NCBI GenBank assembly: GCA_001464545.1
Contig: LNFC01000022.1
Span: 310,001 to 374,000 of the forward strand
DNA: 64,000 nucleotides
Reading direction: 5' to 3'
Source: Acidobacteria bacterium Ga0077551
GTDB lineage: Bacteria; Pseudomonadota; Alphaproteobacteria; Caulobacterales; Hyphomonadaceae
Numbering within the stretch: the first letter of the stretch is position 1; every line of letters starts with the position of its first letter. The notes under the pieces were generated by a model that worked only from the letters and a program-made list of their open reading frames with translations, did not search any database and was not told the DNA's origin. Of this stretch, positions 1 to 8,808 are shown in pieces. The translations under genes were made by a program, and so were the position numbers.

Positions 1-489
1 CTGCGTCAGCTTTTCGGAAGCCCCTGTGACCTCGAAAATGAAGCTCTCGTTGGTGGTGTCTATCACATGCGCGCGGAAAATCTCAGCGATCCTGAGCGCC
101 TCGACGCGTTTTTCCCCGGTGCCGGCGACTTTCACGAGCGCCAGTTCCCGCTCGATACCGGTCTTGGAATTGGTGATGTCGATGACTTCGGCGACCGGCA
201 CGATGCGCAGCAGCTGCGCCTCGATCTGCTCGAGGATGTGCGCTGTGCCTTGCGTGACGATGGTGATGCGCGAGCGGTGTTGGCTGGAATCGACTTCGGC
301 GACCGTCAGGGAATCGATGTTGTAGCCGCGCCCGGAGAACAGGCCGACGACACGCGCGAGCACGCCCGGCTCGTTGTCGACCAGAACGGCGAGCGTGCGC
401 CGCTCGATCTCCTGATCGGCATGCGACAGGAAATAGGCCGATTTCGGCCCGTTGCCGTTACCGCCCAGGGGCTTGGGTGCGTCGGTCAT
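1..489 (-). CDS. ilvN: Acetolactate synthase small subunit (partial, runs off the left edge)
   Basis: Minus-strand reading from ATG at 489; downstream of ilvB in the same direction. Reverse translation gives an ACT-type regulatory subunit context (valine-biosynthesis operon). Confidence 0.8.
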   Translation of the reverse strand, partial: MTDAPKPLGGNGNGPKSAYFLSHADQEIERRTLAVLVDNEPGVLARVVGLFSGRGYNIDSLTVAEVDSSQHRSRITIVTQGTAHILEQIEAQLLRIVPVAEVIDITNSKTGIERELALVKVAGTGEKRVEALRIAEIFRAHVIDTTNESFIFEVTGASEKLTQ

Positions 490-1187
490 TGCAGCCTCGT
501 GGGTTGTGCGGCGTCAGCGCCGAACTTGAAATCCGGACGGCGGGTTTCGAGTTTTGCGCGCAGGGCCTTCGACTTCGCAATGGCATCGCCGCGGTCATCA
601 TCATCCTGGTCGTCATAGCGCTCGACGATCTCGTCCTTGCGGCGCGGATCGAGATAGGCCTGCAGCTCGGACACCAGAAGCCGGCGGCACTCGTCGATAT
701 AAGCCGCGCTGTCGTCGGCGGCGGGGCCACCTTCGCGGGTCAGCGCTTCCAGTTCGTGATAGGTCCACATCAGGGCGTCCAGGATCGGCGGGCGGTGGCC
801 GCGATAGGCGCCTTCCTTCTCGGCGCCCTTCTTGTCGGGGTTGAGGTTCGGAAAGAACAGCCGGCCCCGGTCCACGAGCGTCGATAGCCCCACCAGAAGG
901 TTCGCCTTGGTGGCCTGGAAGCCGCCTTCATTGGCCTGCATGTGGCGGGTGCGGGCGAACATCGCGCAGCGCGCCATCGTGTCGATCGCGGCATTGCCCC
1001 AGTCGAGGCTTGCGGCGTCGATGCTCTGGCGAAGGCTCGCCGTCTGCAGCCTGCGCTGGCGCTTGGTCTCGCCGCGCGCGACCAGCGCACTGATCACCGC
1101 GATGAGGGCCGAGCCCACGCCGACGAAGACTTCAAGGTAAGTCTGGCTGAACTGCAACAGGCCTGCCACGTCCATTATTGCCCCCAC
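486..1187 (-). CDS. Hypothetical protein with one N-terminal TM segment, located between ilvB and ilvN
   Basis: ORF of 233 aa (MGAIMDVAGLLQFSQTYLEVFVGVGSALIAVISALVARGE...); 4-nt overlap with ilvN start, 26 nt after ilvB stop. Confidence 0.75.
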   Translation of the reverse strand: MGAIMDVAGLLQFSQTYLEVFVGVGSALIAVISALVARGETKRQRRLQTASLRQSIDAASLDWGNAAIDTMARCAMFARTRHMQANEGGFQATKANLLVGLSTLVDRGRLFFPNLNPDKKGAEKEGAYRGHRPPILDALMWTYHELEALTREGGPAADDSAAYIDECRRLLVSELQAYLDPRRKDEIVERYDDQDDDDRGDAIAKSKALRAKLETRRPDFKFGADAAQPTRLQ

Positions 1188-1213
1188 GCGCCCGGTTCCC
1201 GGACCTTTTTGTG

Positions 1214-3001
1214 CTAGACGAGCTTGCGGCCCGCTTCTCCGACTTCGTTACCTGTTATCTCGCCGAGAATCATCTGGTTGTGCGCAGAGCCCGACGGGAT
1301 CATCGGCAGGCAGTTCTCCGCCCGCTCGACGCGGCAATCGAACAATACCGGGCCGGGATGGTCAATCATTTCAAGGATCTTGGCGTCCAGCTCGTCCGGC
1401 TTGTCGCAGCGGATACCGTGGCCGCCGAGCGCCTTGGCGAGCATCACGAAGTCCGGCAGGCTTTCGGAATAGGAATGCGAATAGCGCTCGCCGTGCAGCA
1501 ATTCCTGCCACTGGCGCACCATGCCCATCCATTCATTGTTGAGGATGAACACCTTCACCGGCAGCTTGTGCTGGACCGCCGTCGAGAGCTCCTGCATCAT
1601 CATCTGGATCGAGGCCTCGCCGGCGATGTCGATGACCAGCGCCTCCGGATGCGCCGCCTGGACGCCGACGGCGGCCGGCAGGCCGTAGCCCATGGTGCCG
1701 AGGCCGCCGGAGGTCATCCAGCGGTTCGGTTCTTCGAAATGATAGAACTGCGCCGCCCACATCTGGTGCTGGCCGACTTCGGTCGTGATGTAGGTCTTGC
1801 GGTCCTTGGTCAGCGCGTAGAGCCGCTCGACGGCGTATTGCGGTTTGATCACCTCGGCCGAGTTTGCGTAGGTGAAGCAGCGCCGCGCGCGCCAGGTGTC
1901 GATCTGGTCGCGCCAGGGCGTGAGGTCCGGCATCTTGCGCTTCAGCGCCTTGATCTCGGTGATCAGCGCGTCCAGCGCCTCGGCGCAATCGGCGACCACC
2001 GGCACGTCCACGCGCACGATCTTGTTGATCGAGGAGGCGTCGATATCAATATGGATCTTCTTGGACTTGGGCGAGAAGGCATCGATACGGCCGGTCACCC
2101 GGTCATCGAAGCGGGCGCCGACGCAGATCATCAGGTCGCAGTCGTGCATGGCATTGTTGGCTTCGAAACTGCCATGCATGCCGAGCATGCCCAGCCAGTC
2201 CGGGTGCGAGGCCGGGAAGGCGCCGAGGCCCATCAGGGTCGAGGTCACCGGGAAGCCGGTCAGCTCCTGCAACTCGCGCAGCTTCTCCGATGCTCGCGGC
2301 CCAGAATTGATGACGCCGCCTCCGGTGTAGAAGATCGGCCGCCAGGCCTTGGTCATCAGGTCGGCCGCGGCCTTGATGGCGTCCGTCTTCGGGATGCGCT
2401 GGGGCACATAGGTTGGCTTGGTGATGCCCTCCTTGCCGACATAGGGCCCGGTCGCGAACTGGATGTCCTTCGGGATGTCGACGACCACCGGACCGGGGCG
2501 GCCCGAGGTCGCGACGTAGAACGCCTCGTGCATGATCCGCGCGAGCTGGGTGACGTCGGTCACGAGGTAATTGTGTTTGGCGCAGCTGCGGGTGATGCCG
2601 GTCGTGTCGCATTCCTGGAACGCGTCGGTGCCGATCAGGTGCGTCGGCACCTGTCCGGTGATCACCACCATCGGGATCGAGTCCATCAGCGCGTCGGTGA
2701 TCGGCGTGACCATGTTGGTCGCGCCGGGGCCGGAGGTGACCAGCGCCACGCCGCACTTGCCGGTCGAGCGGGCATAGCCTTCGGCGGCATGCCCGGCGCC
2801 CTGTTCGTGCCGCACGAGGATGTGCCGGATCGCGTCCTGCCCGTAGAGCGCGTCATAGATCGGCAGCACCGCCCCGCCAGGATAGCCAAACATCACCGAC
2901 ACGCCCTGTTCCCGCAGCGCTTCGACGACGATCTGCGCGCCGGTCATCATCCGGGGGGCGGCGGTTTCGGCGGCAGGTTTTGCCTTGGTCCTGGTGGTCA
3001 T
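1214..3001 (-). CDS. ilvB: Acetolactate synthase large subunit
   Basis: MTTRTK...GAQIVVEALREQGVSVMFGYPGGAVLPIYDALY; ThDP-enzyme motifs (RHEQGAGHAAEGYAR, TSGPGATN). The ORF-track start at 3103 reads through the terminator hairpin, so the ATG at 3001 is preferred. Confidence 0.97.
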   Translation of the reverse strand: MTTRTKAKPAAETAAPRMMTGAQIVVEALREQGVSVMFGYPGGAVLPIYDALYGQDAIRHILVRHEQGAGHAAEGYARSTGKCGVALVTSGPGATNMVTPITDALMDSIPMVVITGQVPTHLIGTDAFQECDTTGITRSCAKHNYLVTDVTQLARIMHEAFYVATSGRPGPVVVDIPKDIQFATGPYVGKEGITKPTYVPQRIPKTDAIKAAADLMTKAWRPIFYTGGGVINSGPRASEKLRELQELTGFPVTSTLMGLGAFPASHPDWLGMLGMHGSFEANNAMHDCDLMICVGARFDDRVTGRIDAFSPKSKKIHIDIDASSINKIVRVDVPVVADCAEALDALITEIKALKRKMPDLTPWRDQIDTWRARRCFTYANSAEVIKPQYAVERLYALTKDRKTYITTEVGQHQMWAAQFYHFEEPNRWMTSGGLGTMGYGLPAAVGVQAAHPEALVIDIAGEASIQMMMQELSTAVQHKLPVKVFILNNEWMGMVRQWQELLHGERYSHSYSESLPDFVMLAKALGGHGIRCDKPDELDAKILEMIDHPGPVLFDCRVERAENCLPMIPSGSAHNQMILGEITGNEVGEAGRKLV

Positions 3002-3057
3002 GGTGCGAGCTCGGGGGTCGGGAGGGTTTGGGGGAAGGTTCGGGGCATCGGCCAAAC

Positions 3058-3133
3058 AAAAAAGGGCCTCCGAGAGGAAGCCCTTTTCTGTGCGCACCCG
3101 CAACTACCTGTCTGGACAGGCAGCTACGGGCGC
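3058..3133 (-). promoter_or_regulatory. ilvB transcription attenuator: ~19-bp hairpin (3092-3133) followed by intrinsic terminator (3058-3087)
   Basis: Minus strand: GCGCCCGTAGCTGCCTGTC-CA-GACAGGTAGTTGCGGGTGCGC, then AAAAGGGCTTCC-TCTC-GGAGGCCCTTTTTT. Confidence 0.8.
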
Positions 3134-3162
3134 CGAAGCTTTACTACGGTCATTTTGCGCAA
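3124..3162 (-). CDS. Putative ilv leader peptide (M)RKMTVVKLRRP (TTG start; alternative ATG at 3153)
   Basis: GAGGAAA Shine-Dalgarno-like sequence upstream of TTG; Val-Val...Leu codons; immediately precedes the hairpin and terminator of ilvB. Confidence 0.45.
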   Translation of the reverse strand: MRKMTVVKLRRP

Positions 3163-3187
3163 GGGGCGTTTCCTCGAATTAGTGTGC

Positions 3188-4138
3188 TCAGGCATAATCT
3201 TCCGCTTGGGCGGTGTCAATCTCCCTGTAAAGGGCAAAAATGACCCTCAAACGGTCCCCCATCTCCGGGGAAGGTATGCGCGTCCAGAACGGAAACTGGC
3301 GTCCGATCCAGGTGAACTGCCTTTTCGCATAGCGGCGCGTGTCGCGCTTTGCATTTTCGGCGGCTTCCTCCGGGCTGAGCTCGCCCCGGGCAAAAGCCGT
3401 CAGCCAGGGCATGCCGCAGGCCTTCATCACCGGCAGTTCGGGGTCCAGCCCCCGGGCCACCAGCGCCCGGGCCTCGTTCATGGCGCCCTGCATCAGCATG
3501 CCTTCGAACCGGCGGTCGATCTTCTTGTAGAGCGCGGCGCGGGGCGGGGTCAGGGCAAAGCCCGTCCATTCGCCCGGCTGCAGGACGGGCGGCTGGCGCT
3601 CGGTCTGGAAGTCCGTCAGCGACCGGCCCGTCGCGAGCCAGACTTCATAGGCCCGCGCGAGACGCTGCTTGTCTCCGGTGCCAAGGCGTTCGGCGAGTTC
3701 CGGATCATGCGGCATCAGCCGCGCCCGCAGGCCCTCGGCGCCGTCCGCTTCGCTGATCGTGCGCACCTCGGCGCGGATTTCGTCGGGCACGGGCGGGATG
3801 TCGGACAGGCCCTGGGTCAGCGCCAGCAGGTAAAGCCCGGTGCCGCCGACGAACACCGCCCGCTTGTTCTGCCGCTGCAACTTCTTGATAACGCTCCGGG
3901 CGGCTTCCAGCCATTCGCCGGTGGAATAACGCGCGCCGGGATCGACATAGCCGAACAGGTGGTGCGGCACGCCGGCCATGTCCTCTTCGGTCGGCCGGGC
4001 CGAGATCACCTGGACATCGCTATAGACCTGCATGGAATCGGCATTGATCACCTCGCCGCCCAGCCGCCGGGCGACTTCGATGGCGAGGGCGGACTTGCCG
4101 CTGGCCGTGGGACCGTGGATGAGGATCGCAGGATGCAT
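3188..4138 (-). CDS. miaA: tRNA dimethylallyltransferase
   Basis: MHPAILIHGPTASGKSALAIEVARRLGGEVINADSMQVY: P-loop and MiaA signature. Confidence 0.96.
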   Translation of the reverse strand: MHPAILIHGPTASGKSALAIEVARRLGGEVINADSMQVYSDVQVISARPTEEDMAGVPHHLFGYVDPGARYSTGEWLEAARSVIKKLQRQNKRAVFVGGTGLYLLALTQGLSDIPPVPDEIRAEVRTISEADGAEGLRARLMPHDPELAERLGTGDKQRLARAYEVWLATGRSLTDFQTERQPPVLQPGEWTGFALTPPRAALYKKIDRRFEGMLMQGAMNEARALVARGLDPELPVMKACGMPWLTAFARGELSPEEAAENAKRDTRRYAKRQFTWIGRQFPFWTRIPSPEMGDRLRVIFALYREIDTAQAEDYA

Positions 4139-4212
4139 TCCCCACACCTAAGGTCTTGCCCGCCGCGAGGAAAGGCACCTAGAGACAGACAGTTCTCCGG
4201 AGTGCTGCGCCC

Positions 4213-5130
4213 TTGCCCCCTGACAGGCCCAACCAGTGGATCGCGGTTTCCGTTTCCCGAAAGCATGAGACCGACCTCGAGGCGATGACCGCGGGCGCCA
4301 TCGTCATGGCCGGCGCCTCGCCCACAGGCTGGGTGCCGCTCGCCTCCGGCGGACCGCTGAACGCGGGCTACGCCCCCTTTGAAAGCAGCCCCGAAACCGC
4401 CGCCAAGGTGCGCGCGATGATCGAGCTGCATGCCGAGATCGACGCCGCCGTCATGCCCGCACATGTTTTCGGCAAGAAGCGCCTGCTGATCTCCGACATG
4501 GATTCCACCATCATCGGGCAGGAGTGTATCGACGAGCTTGCCGACGCCGTCGGCCTGAAGCCTCAGATTTCCGAAATCACCGAACGCGCAATGCGCGGCG
4601 AGCTGGACTTTGAAGCGGCCCTGACGTCCCGCGTCGCGATGCTGCGCGGCCTGCCGCTCGGCGAACTCGACCGAACCTTGCGCGAGCGGATCACGCTGAA
4701 CCCCGGCGCGCGCACATTGATCGCCACGATGAAGGCCCACGGCGCTGAGACCCTGCTCGTCTCCGGCGGCTTCACCTTCTTCACCTCCCGCGTGGCGCAG
4801 CTCGCCGGTTTCGCCTCGCATCAAGGCAACACGCTGATTGATGACGGCGCCGCGCTGACCGGCGAAGTCGGCCAGCCGATCCTCGGACGCGCCGCCAAGC
4901 GCACCGCATTGCTGGAGGCCGCCGCTGCCCTCGGAGCAGGGGCGCAAGACGCGATCGCGCTCGGTGACGGGGCAAACGACCTCGACATGATTAAGGCCGC
5001 CGGTCTCGGCATTGCCTATCACGCCAAACCGGTGGTTGCTGCCGAAGCGGCCGCGTCGATCCGGCATACAGACCTCACCGCCGCGCTGTTCTTCCAGGGC
5101 TTCACCGCCGATCAATTCGTCCACGGATAA
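4213..5130 (+). CDS. serB: Phosphoserine phosphatase
   Basis: HAD motif ISDMDSTIIGQECIDELAD, LVSGGFTFF, LGDGANDLDMI. Confidence 0.95.
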   Translation: MPPDRPNQWIAVSVSRKHETDLEAMTAGAIVMAGASPTGWVPLASGGPLNAGYAPFESSPETAAKVRAMIELHAEIDAAVMPAHVFGKKRLLISDMDSTIIGQECIDELADAVGLKPQISEITERAMRGELDFEAALTSRVAMLRGLPLGELDRTLRERITLNPGARTLIATMKAHGAETLLVSGGFTFFTSRVAQLAGFASHQGNTLIDDGAALTGEVGQPILGRAAKRTALLEAAAALGAGAQDAIALGDGANDLDMIKAAGLGIAYHAKPVVAAEAAASIRHTDLTAALFFQGFTADQFVHG

Positions 5131-5137
5131 TCCCCGC

Positions 5138-5608
5138 ATGCCTACGCTGCGCACGCTTGCCTTCCAGACATGGTTCCGCATCAGTCGCCCCGTCACGCTC
5201 GGCGTGCGCGCGGCGGTGGAGAATGCGGACGGCCATGTCTTCATGGTCCGCCACACCTACACGCCCGGCTGGTACATGCCCGGTGGCGGAGTCGAGCGCG
5301 GCGAACCCGCGCTCGAGGCCTTGCGCCGTGAACTCGTCGAGGAAGGCGGCATCCAGCTCACGGCCGAGCCGAAAGTCTTCGGCTTCTATTCGAACCATCA
5401 CAACTTCCGGAACGACCATGTCCTGCTCTACCACGTGCCTTGGGGCAGCTGGGAACAGGTGAGCGCCACCAGCACGGGCGAGATTGCCGAAACCGCCTGG
5501 GTCGACCCGCACGCGCCGCCGGACGGCATCACCGCCGGCAACCTGCGCCGTCTTGAAGAACTCTATCGCGGCGCGCCGGTCTCACCCTGGTGGGCACCGA
5601 GAACCTGA
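5138..5608 (+). CDS. NUDIX hydrolase
   Basis: Nudix box GGGVERGEPALEALRRELVEEGGI. Confidence 0.9.
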   Translation: MPTLRTLAFQTWFRISRPVTLGVRAAVENADGHVFMVRHTYTPGWYMPGGGVERGEPALEALRRELVEEGGIQLTAEPKVFGFYSNHHNFRNDHVLLYHVPWGSWEQVSATSTGEIAETAWVDPHAPPDGITAGNLRRLEELYRGAPVSPWWAPRT

Positions 5609-6345
5609 TAGGCTTTGCCGGAGACCTTCACCTTCGGCACGCGCGCGGTCTCCTCGAACTGGATCCAGGCCGGCGCCAGGCTGGTCCAGAAGGGCAGGTG
5701 CGCACTGCCCCATTGCGCGGCCAGATTCTCCTCGGTCATCGCGAAGGGAAACACGTGCACGTCCACCGCTTTCTGCCCGCCCTCGAAGGCGGCCTGCATC
5801 AGCGTCCAGATTTCTTCGATCACCGGGTCGGTCATTGCAAAGCAGCCGATCGACACACATGAGCCATGCACCATCAGGAAGCTTCCGGTGCGGCCGTTGG
5901 CGCGGTCAAAGGCGTTCGGATAGCCGAGATTGAACGACAGGTGATAGCTGGAGGCCGGGTTCATCTGCGCGGGCGCCACCTTGTAGAAGCCTTCCGGCGC
6001 CTGGCCGTCACCTTCGCGAATCTTCGGACCAAGCCCTCCGGACACGGAGCAGACCGGCCAGCTGCGGAAGGCCCTGAAGGCGCCGTCCGCATCCGCGACA
6101 TAGGCGGTCAGCTCGGCGGGTTGCTTGGTGATCCGCACGTAGACCGGGCTGCCGAGGGCCAGCCCCGCCGCCGCCAAGTCGCGCTCAAGCTGAGGCTTCT
6201 GCGCCGTATAGGCAGCGTCGGACCGGCGGGAGGAGGGCGGCGTGCCGGCCTCGGCAAAAGCCAGCAGCGCAGGCAGACAAAGAAAGGCCAGCGCGGCCAG
6301 CAGCAGCGCAGCGAGACTGGGTCGAGGTGCAGCCGGGTATCTCAT
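5563..6345 (-). CDS. Murein L,D-transpeptidase YafK/ErfK-like family protein
   Basis: N-terminal hydrophobic segment; catalytic-type motif MVHGSCVSIGCFAM; ORF can extend to 6366. Confidence 0.85.
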   Translation of the reverse strand: MRYPAAPRPSLAALLLAALAFLCLPALLAFAEAGTPPSSRRSDAAYTAQKPQLERDLAAAGLALGSPVYVRITKQPAELTAYVADADGAFRAFRSWPVCSVSGGLGPKIREGDGQAPEGFYKVAPAQMNPASSYHLSFNLGYPNAFDRANGRTGSFLMVHGSCVSIGCFAMTDPVIEEIWTLMQAAFEGGQKAVDVHVFPFAMTEENLAAQWGSAHLPFWTSLAPAWIQFEETARVPKVKVSGKAYQVLGAHQGETGAPR

Positions 6346-6539
6346 GTATGCAGGATTTGAAGCCAAACATGGCTTTCATCGGGCAGCACTTGGCCCGTGC
6401 AGCGGCGCCCATCAAATTTTCCGTATACGGGCTTTACGATTTGCGGCGCGGTGCGCTTTGGGTTCTGGCAGGTTGCGTCGCCCCTGGCGCCTGCGACCCA
6501 GTTTCGGCTTCCTCTACCCGGGGAGCCGGCGTTTCTGTT

Positions 6540-7181
6540 TCAGGCCGCCCGGATCGCCCGCACGTATTGCGCCGCCGTGAACAGGGACAGGGCCGCCGCC
6601 GTCCAAAGCAGCAGCACCAGAGCGCTGGCGGCCACCACCGCCACGACGCTTGACCCCGTCACCGCCTGCTGCACGGTGGCCGGGGCGAGACTGTAGGGCA
6701 GCATCAGGCCCGCGATCGCCGCCATCTCGATGCCGGTCTTCAGCTTCGCGAGGTCGCTCGGGGCCACCACGCCGCTCGCCTCCGGCCGGGTGCGCAGCCA
6801 GGTCATGAACACATCGCGCGCAATGATCATCGCCGCCGGAACATAAATCAGCCAGGTCTTCAGTGTCATCGCGAGGCCGAGCAGGGCGAGCCCGACCAGC
6901 AGCTTGTCGGCAATCGGGTCCAGCCAGACGCCGAACCGGCTCTCGGCCTTGAACTGGCGCGCCGCCCAGCCGTCGAGGAAATCGGTCAGCGCGCCGGAAA
7001 TGAAGGAGAGCAGCGCAAACTGGTGCCAGAGCTGCTGCAGTGTCGCGTGGCGCAGGGCCTCGTCGCCGCTCGCCAGCTTGAACGCCTCACCCGAGGCCGC
7101 CGCGTTCAGTGCGCCATACAGCACAAGCACGGCGAACACGCAGCGCGAAACCGTCAGGGCGTTGGGGATCCAGGCAAGCAT
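6540..7181 (-). CDS. CDP-alcohol phosphatidyltransferase (PgsA-like)
   Basis: CDP-alcohol phosphatidyltransferase motif DGWAARQFKAESRFGVWLDPIADK. Confidence 0.9.
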   Translation of the reverse strand: MLAWIPNALTVSRCVFAVLVLYGALNAAASGEAFKLASGDEALRHATLQQLWHQFALLSFISGALTDFLDGWAARQFKAESRFGVWLDPIADKLLVGLALLGLAMTLKTWLIYVPAAMIIARDVFMTWLRTRPEASGVVAPSDLAKLKTGIEMAAIAGLMLPYSLAPATVQQAVTGSSVVAVVAASALVLLLWTAAALSLFTAAQYVRAIRAA

Positions 7182-7240
7182 CGGCGACAGCCATAGCCAG
7201 CCGGGGCCGCTCCCGGCAAGCGCCCGGCCTCAGTATGGGC

Positions 7241-8776
7241 TCAGTGTTTCAGGCGAAGGTCGGAGATCGAGCGGGCAATCGTCTGGTAGACTTCGACGAG
7301 TTCGGCCCCGTTGTCGGCGCTGAAGGCATGGCCGGCCGACGTGGCGCAATACTCGAGGATGGTGCGGCCATCGCCGGTCTTCTCCACGCCCGAGGGCACC
7401 TGGAAGCCGATGGTGAAAATCTGGATATTGCTCGGCAGCGTCTTCATCTGGTCACACAGGTCCATCGATTGCTGGAACGAACTGCGTGTCGCCGTCGGGT
7501 GCTGGATGTTGAATTCGCCGTCGGTCATCAGGATGAGGAATTTCGAGGTGCGCGTTGCGCCGTAGTCTCGCGGGCGCGACTCCTCCGGCCAGATGCCGGA
7601 CCAGTTGGGGGACAGGAGATACCAGCCCCAGGCGATGCCGAGATGGCCGGCCGTACCGCCCTCGGCGATCAGGCCGTTGACGTGGTCCTTGAGCGCGTCC
7701 TTGTCTTCGGTCAGCGGCACCGGCCCCGAGGGCTGGCATGTGCCGTGGCGGCCTTGATACGCGCCGACATTGTAGCCGCGCGCGCCGTTGATCTCCACAT
7801 CCCGCCAGCCATCATACTTGCTGGTCGAGCTTGCAGAGAAGTTCCAGCGCGGATTGCCCGCGCCGAGCCAGCGTCCGGAGGTCGGTACGGCGTCCGAGGC
7901 GGCATAGGTGCCGTTGCGCTCGTAGACGCAGCTGCCCGACAGTCCGGTATCCTCGAAATACGCGCGCCGCGTGTTCCAGGTATAGCTGGAGCTGCGTCCG
8001 CAGCTTCCGCCGCTCGTACACGTGCCGCGCTGGTAGAAGAAGAAGCGCTTGCCCGTTGCCTGGTCGATCATGCGCTCGTCATTGTACGCATTATAGTTCG
8101 ACTGCGCCGCCGCGTTCGAGCCGTCTGCTGCCAGCGTCTGGTCGTCCGTCACGGCGTCGATATAGGGGCCCGCATTGAGGGAATGATTGTAGCTCGTCAC
8201 TGCAATACGCACGGAACCGTCGCGTTCCCGGTCATCCGGCAAAAGTTCGTCAAACGCGGCGCTTGCCGCGGTCTTCAGCTGGTCGAGGCGGCCCGCGCTG
8301 TTCATCGATCCCGACACGTCGAACACGAAGGCGACGTCCACGACGCCGATCCCGTAAGTCGAGGTGGCAGCCACGTTGAACGCCATTTCGTCATGACCGA
8401 GGATCTGTGTCAGGAAGGTCGGCTGCTCGCAGCGTACCGAGCCGGCAATGTCCTGGTTCTCGGCATTGAAGGACACCGTCACCGGCGCGCAGGTGAGACC
8501 GCCGCCCTGCTCGTTGAACATCGAGGCGGCATACTGCTGCACATCCGCGCGGACGGTGTCTTCGTTCATGCCTCGCTGGCGCTGCAACGCGCCGGCCAGG
8601 ACTGCGGAATCCAGCGAGGCCTGGACCTTCAGCTTCTGCCGCAATGTATTCTGCGTGTCGATCGACACGCCCGCCAGGGCTAGGAGCACGGGGATCACGA
8701 AGGCCGACAGCATGGCGACGTTGGCGCCTTCGGCCGCGCCAAAGCTGGTGAGGGCAGGGCTGGGTCTCGTGTTCAT
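7241..8776 (-). CDS. TadG/TadE-like pilus assembly protein with vWA domain
   Basis: N-terminal GANVAMLSAFVIPVLLALAGVSID (Tad-type pseudopilin/Flp segment); MIDAS VFDVSGSMNS; LMTDGEFN. Confidence 0.85.
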   Translation of the reverse strand: MNTRPSPALTSFGAAEGANVAMLSAFVIPVLLALAGVSIDTQNTLRQKLKVQASLDSAVLAGALQRQRGMNEDTVRADVQQYAASMFNEQGGGLTCAPVTVSFNAENQDIAGSVRCEQPTFLTQILGHDEMAFNVAATSTYGIGVVDVAFVFDVSGSMNSAGRLDQLKTAASAAFDELLPDDRERDGSVRIAVTSYNHSLNAGPYIDAVTDDQTLAADGSNAAAQSNYNAYNDERMIDQATGKRFFFYQRGTCTSGGSCGRSSSYTWNTRRAYFEDTGLSGSCVYERNGTYAASDAVPTSGRWLGAGNPRWNFSASSTSKYDGWRDVEINGARGYNVGAYQGRHGTCQPSGPVPLTEDKDALKDHVNGLIAEGGTAGHLGIAWGWYLLSPNWSGIWPEESRPRDYGATRTSKFLILMTDGEFNIQHPTATRSSFQQSMDLCDQMKTLPSNIQIFTIGFQVPSGVEKTGDGRTILEYCATSAGHAFSADNGAELVEVYQTIARSISDLRLKH

Positions 8777-8808
8777 GACGGGCCTTCTGACGCCGTATTC
8801 GAACCGGT

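Noticed and set aside
1178-4288. 1036-aa plus-strand ORF opposite ilvB and miaA
   Set aside because: Antisense artefact of high-GC codon bias; His/Arg/Asp-rich shadow sequence without domain signal, while the minus-strand genes are unmistakable.
7109-8683. 524-aa plus-strand ORF opposite the TadG-like gene
   Set aside because: Shadow ORF; composition typical of reverse-complement translation.
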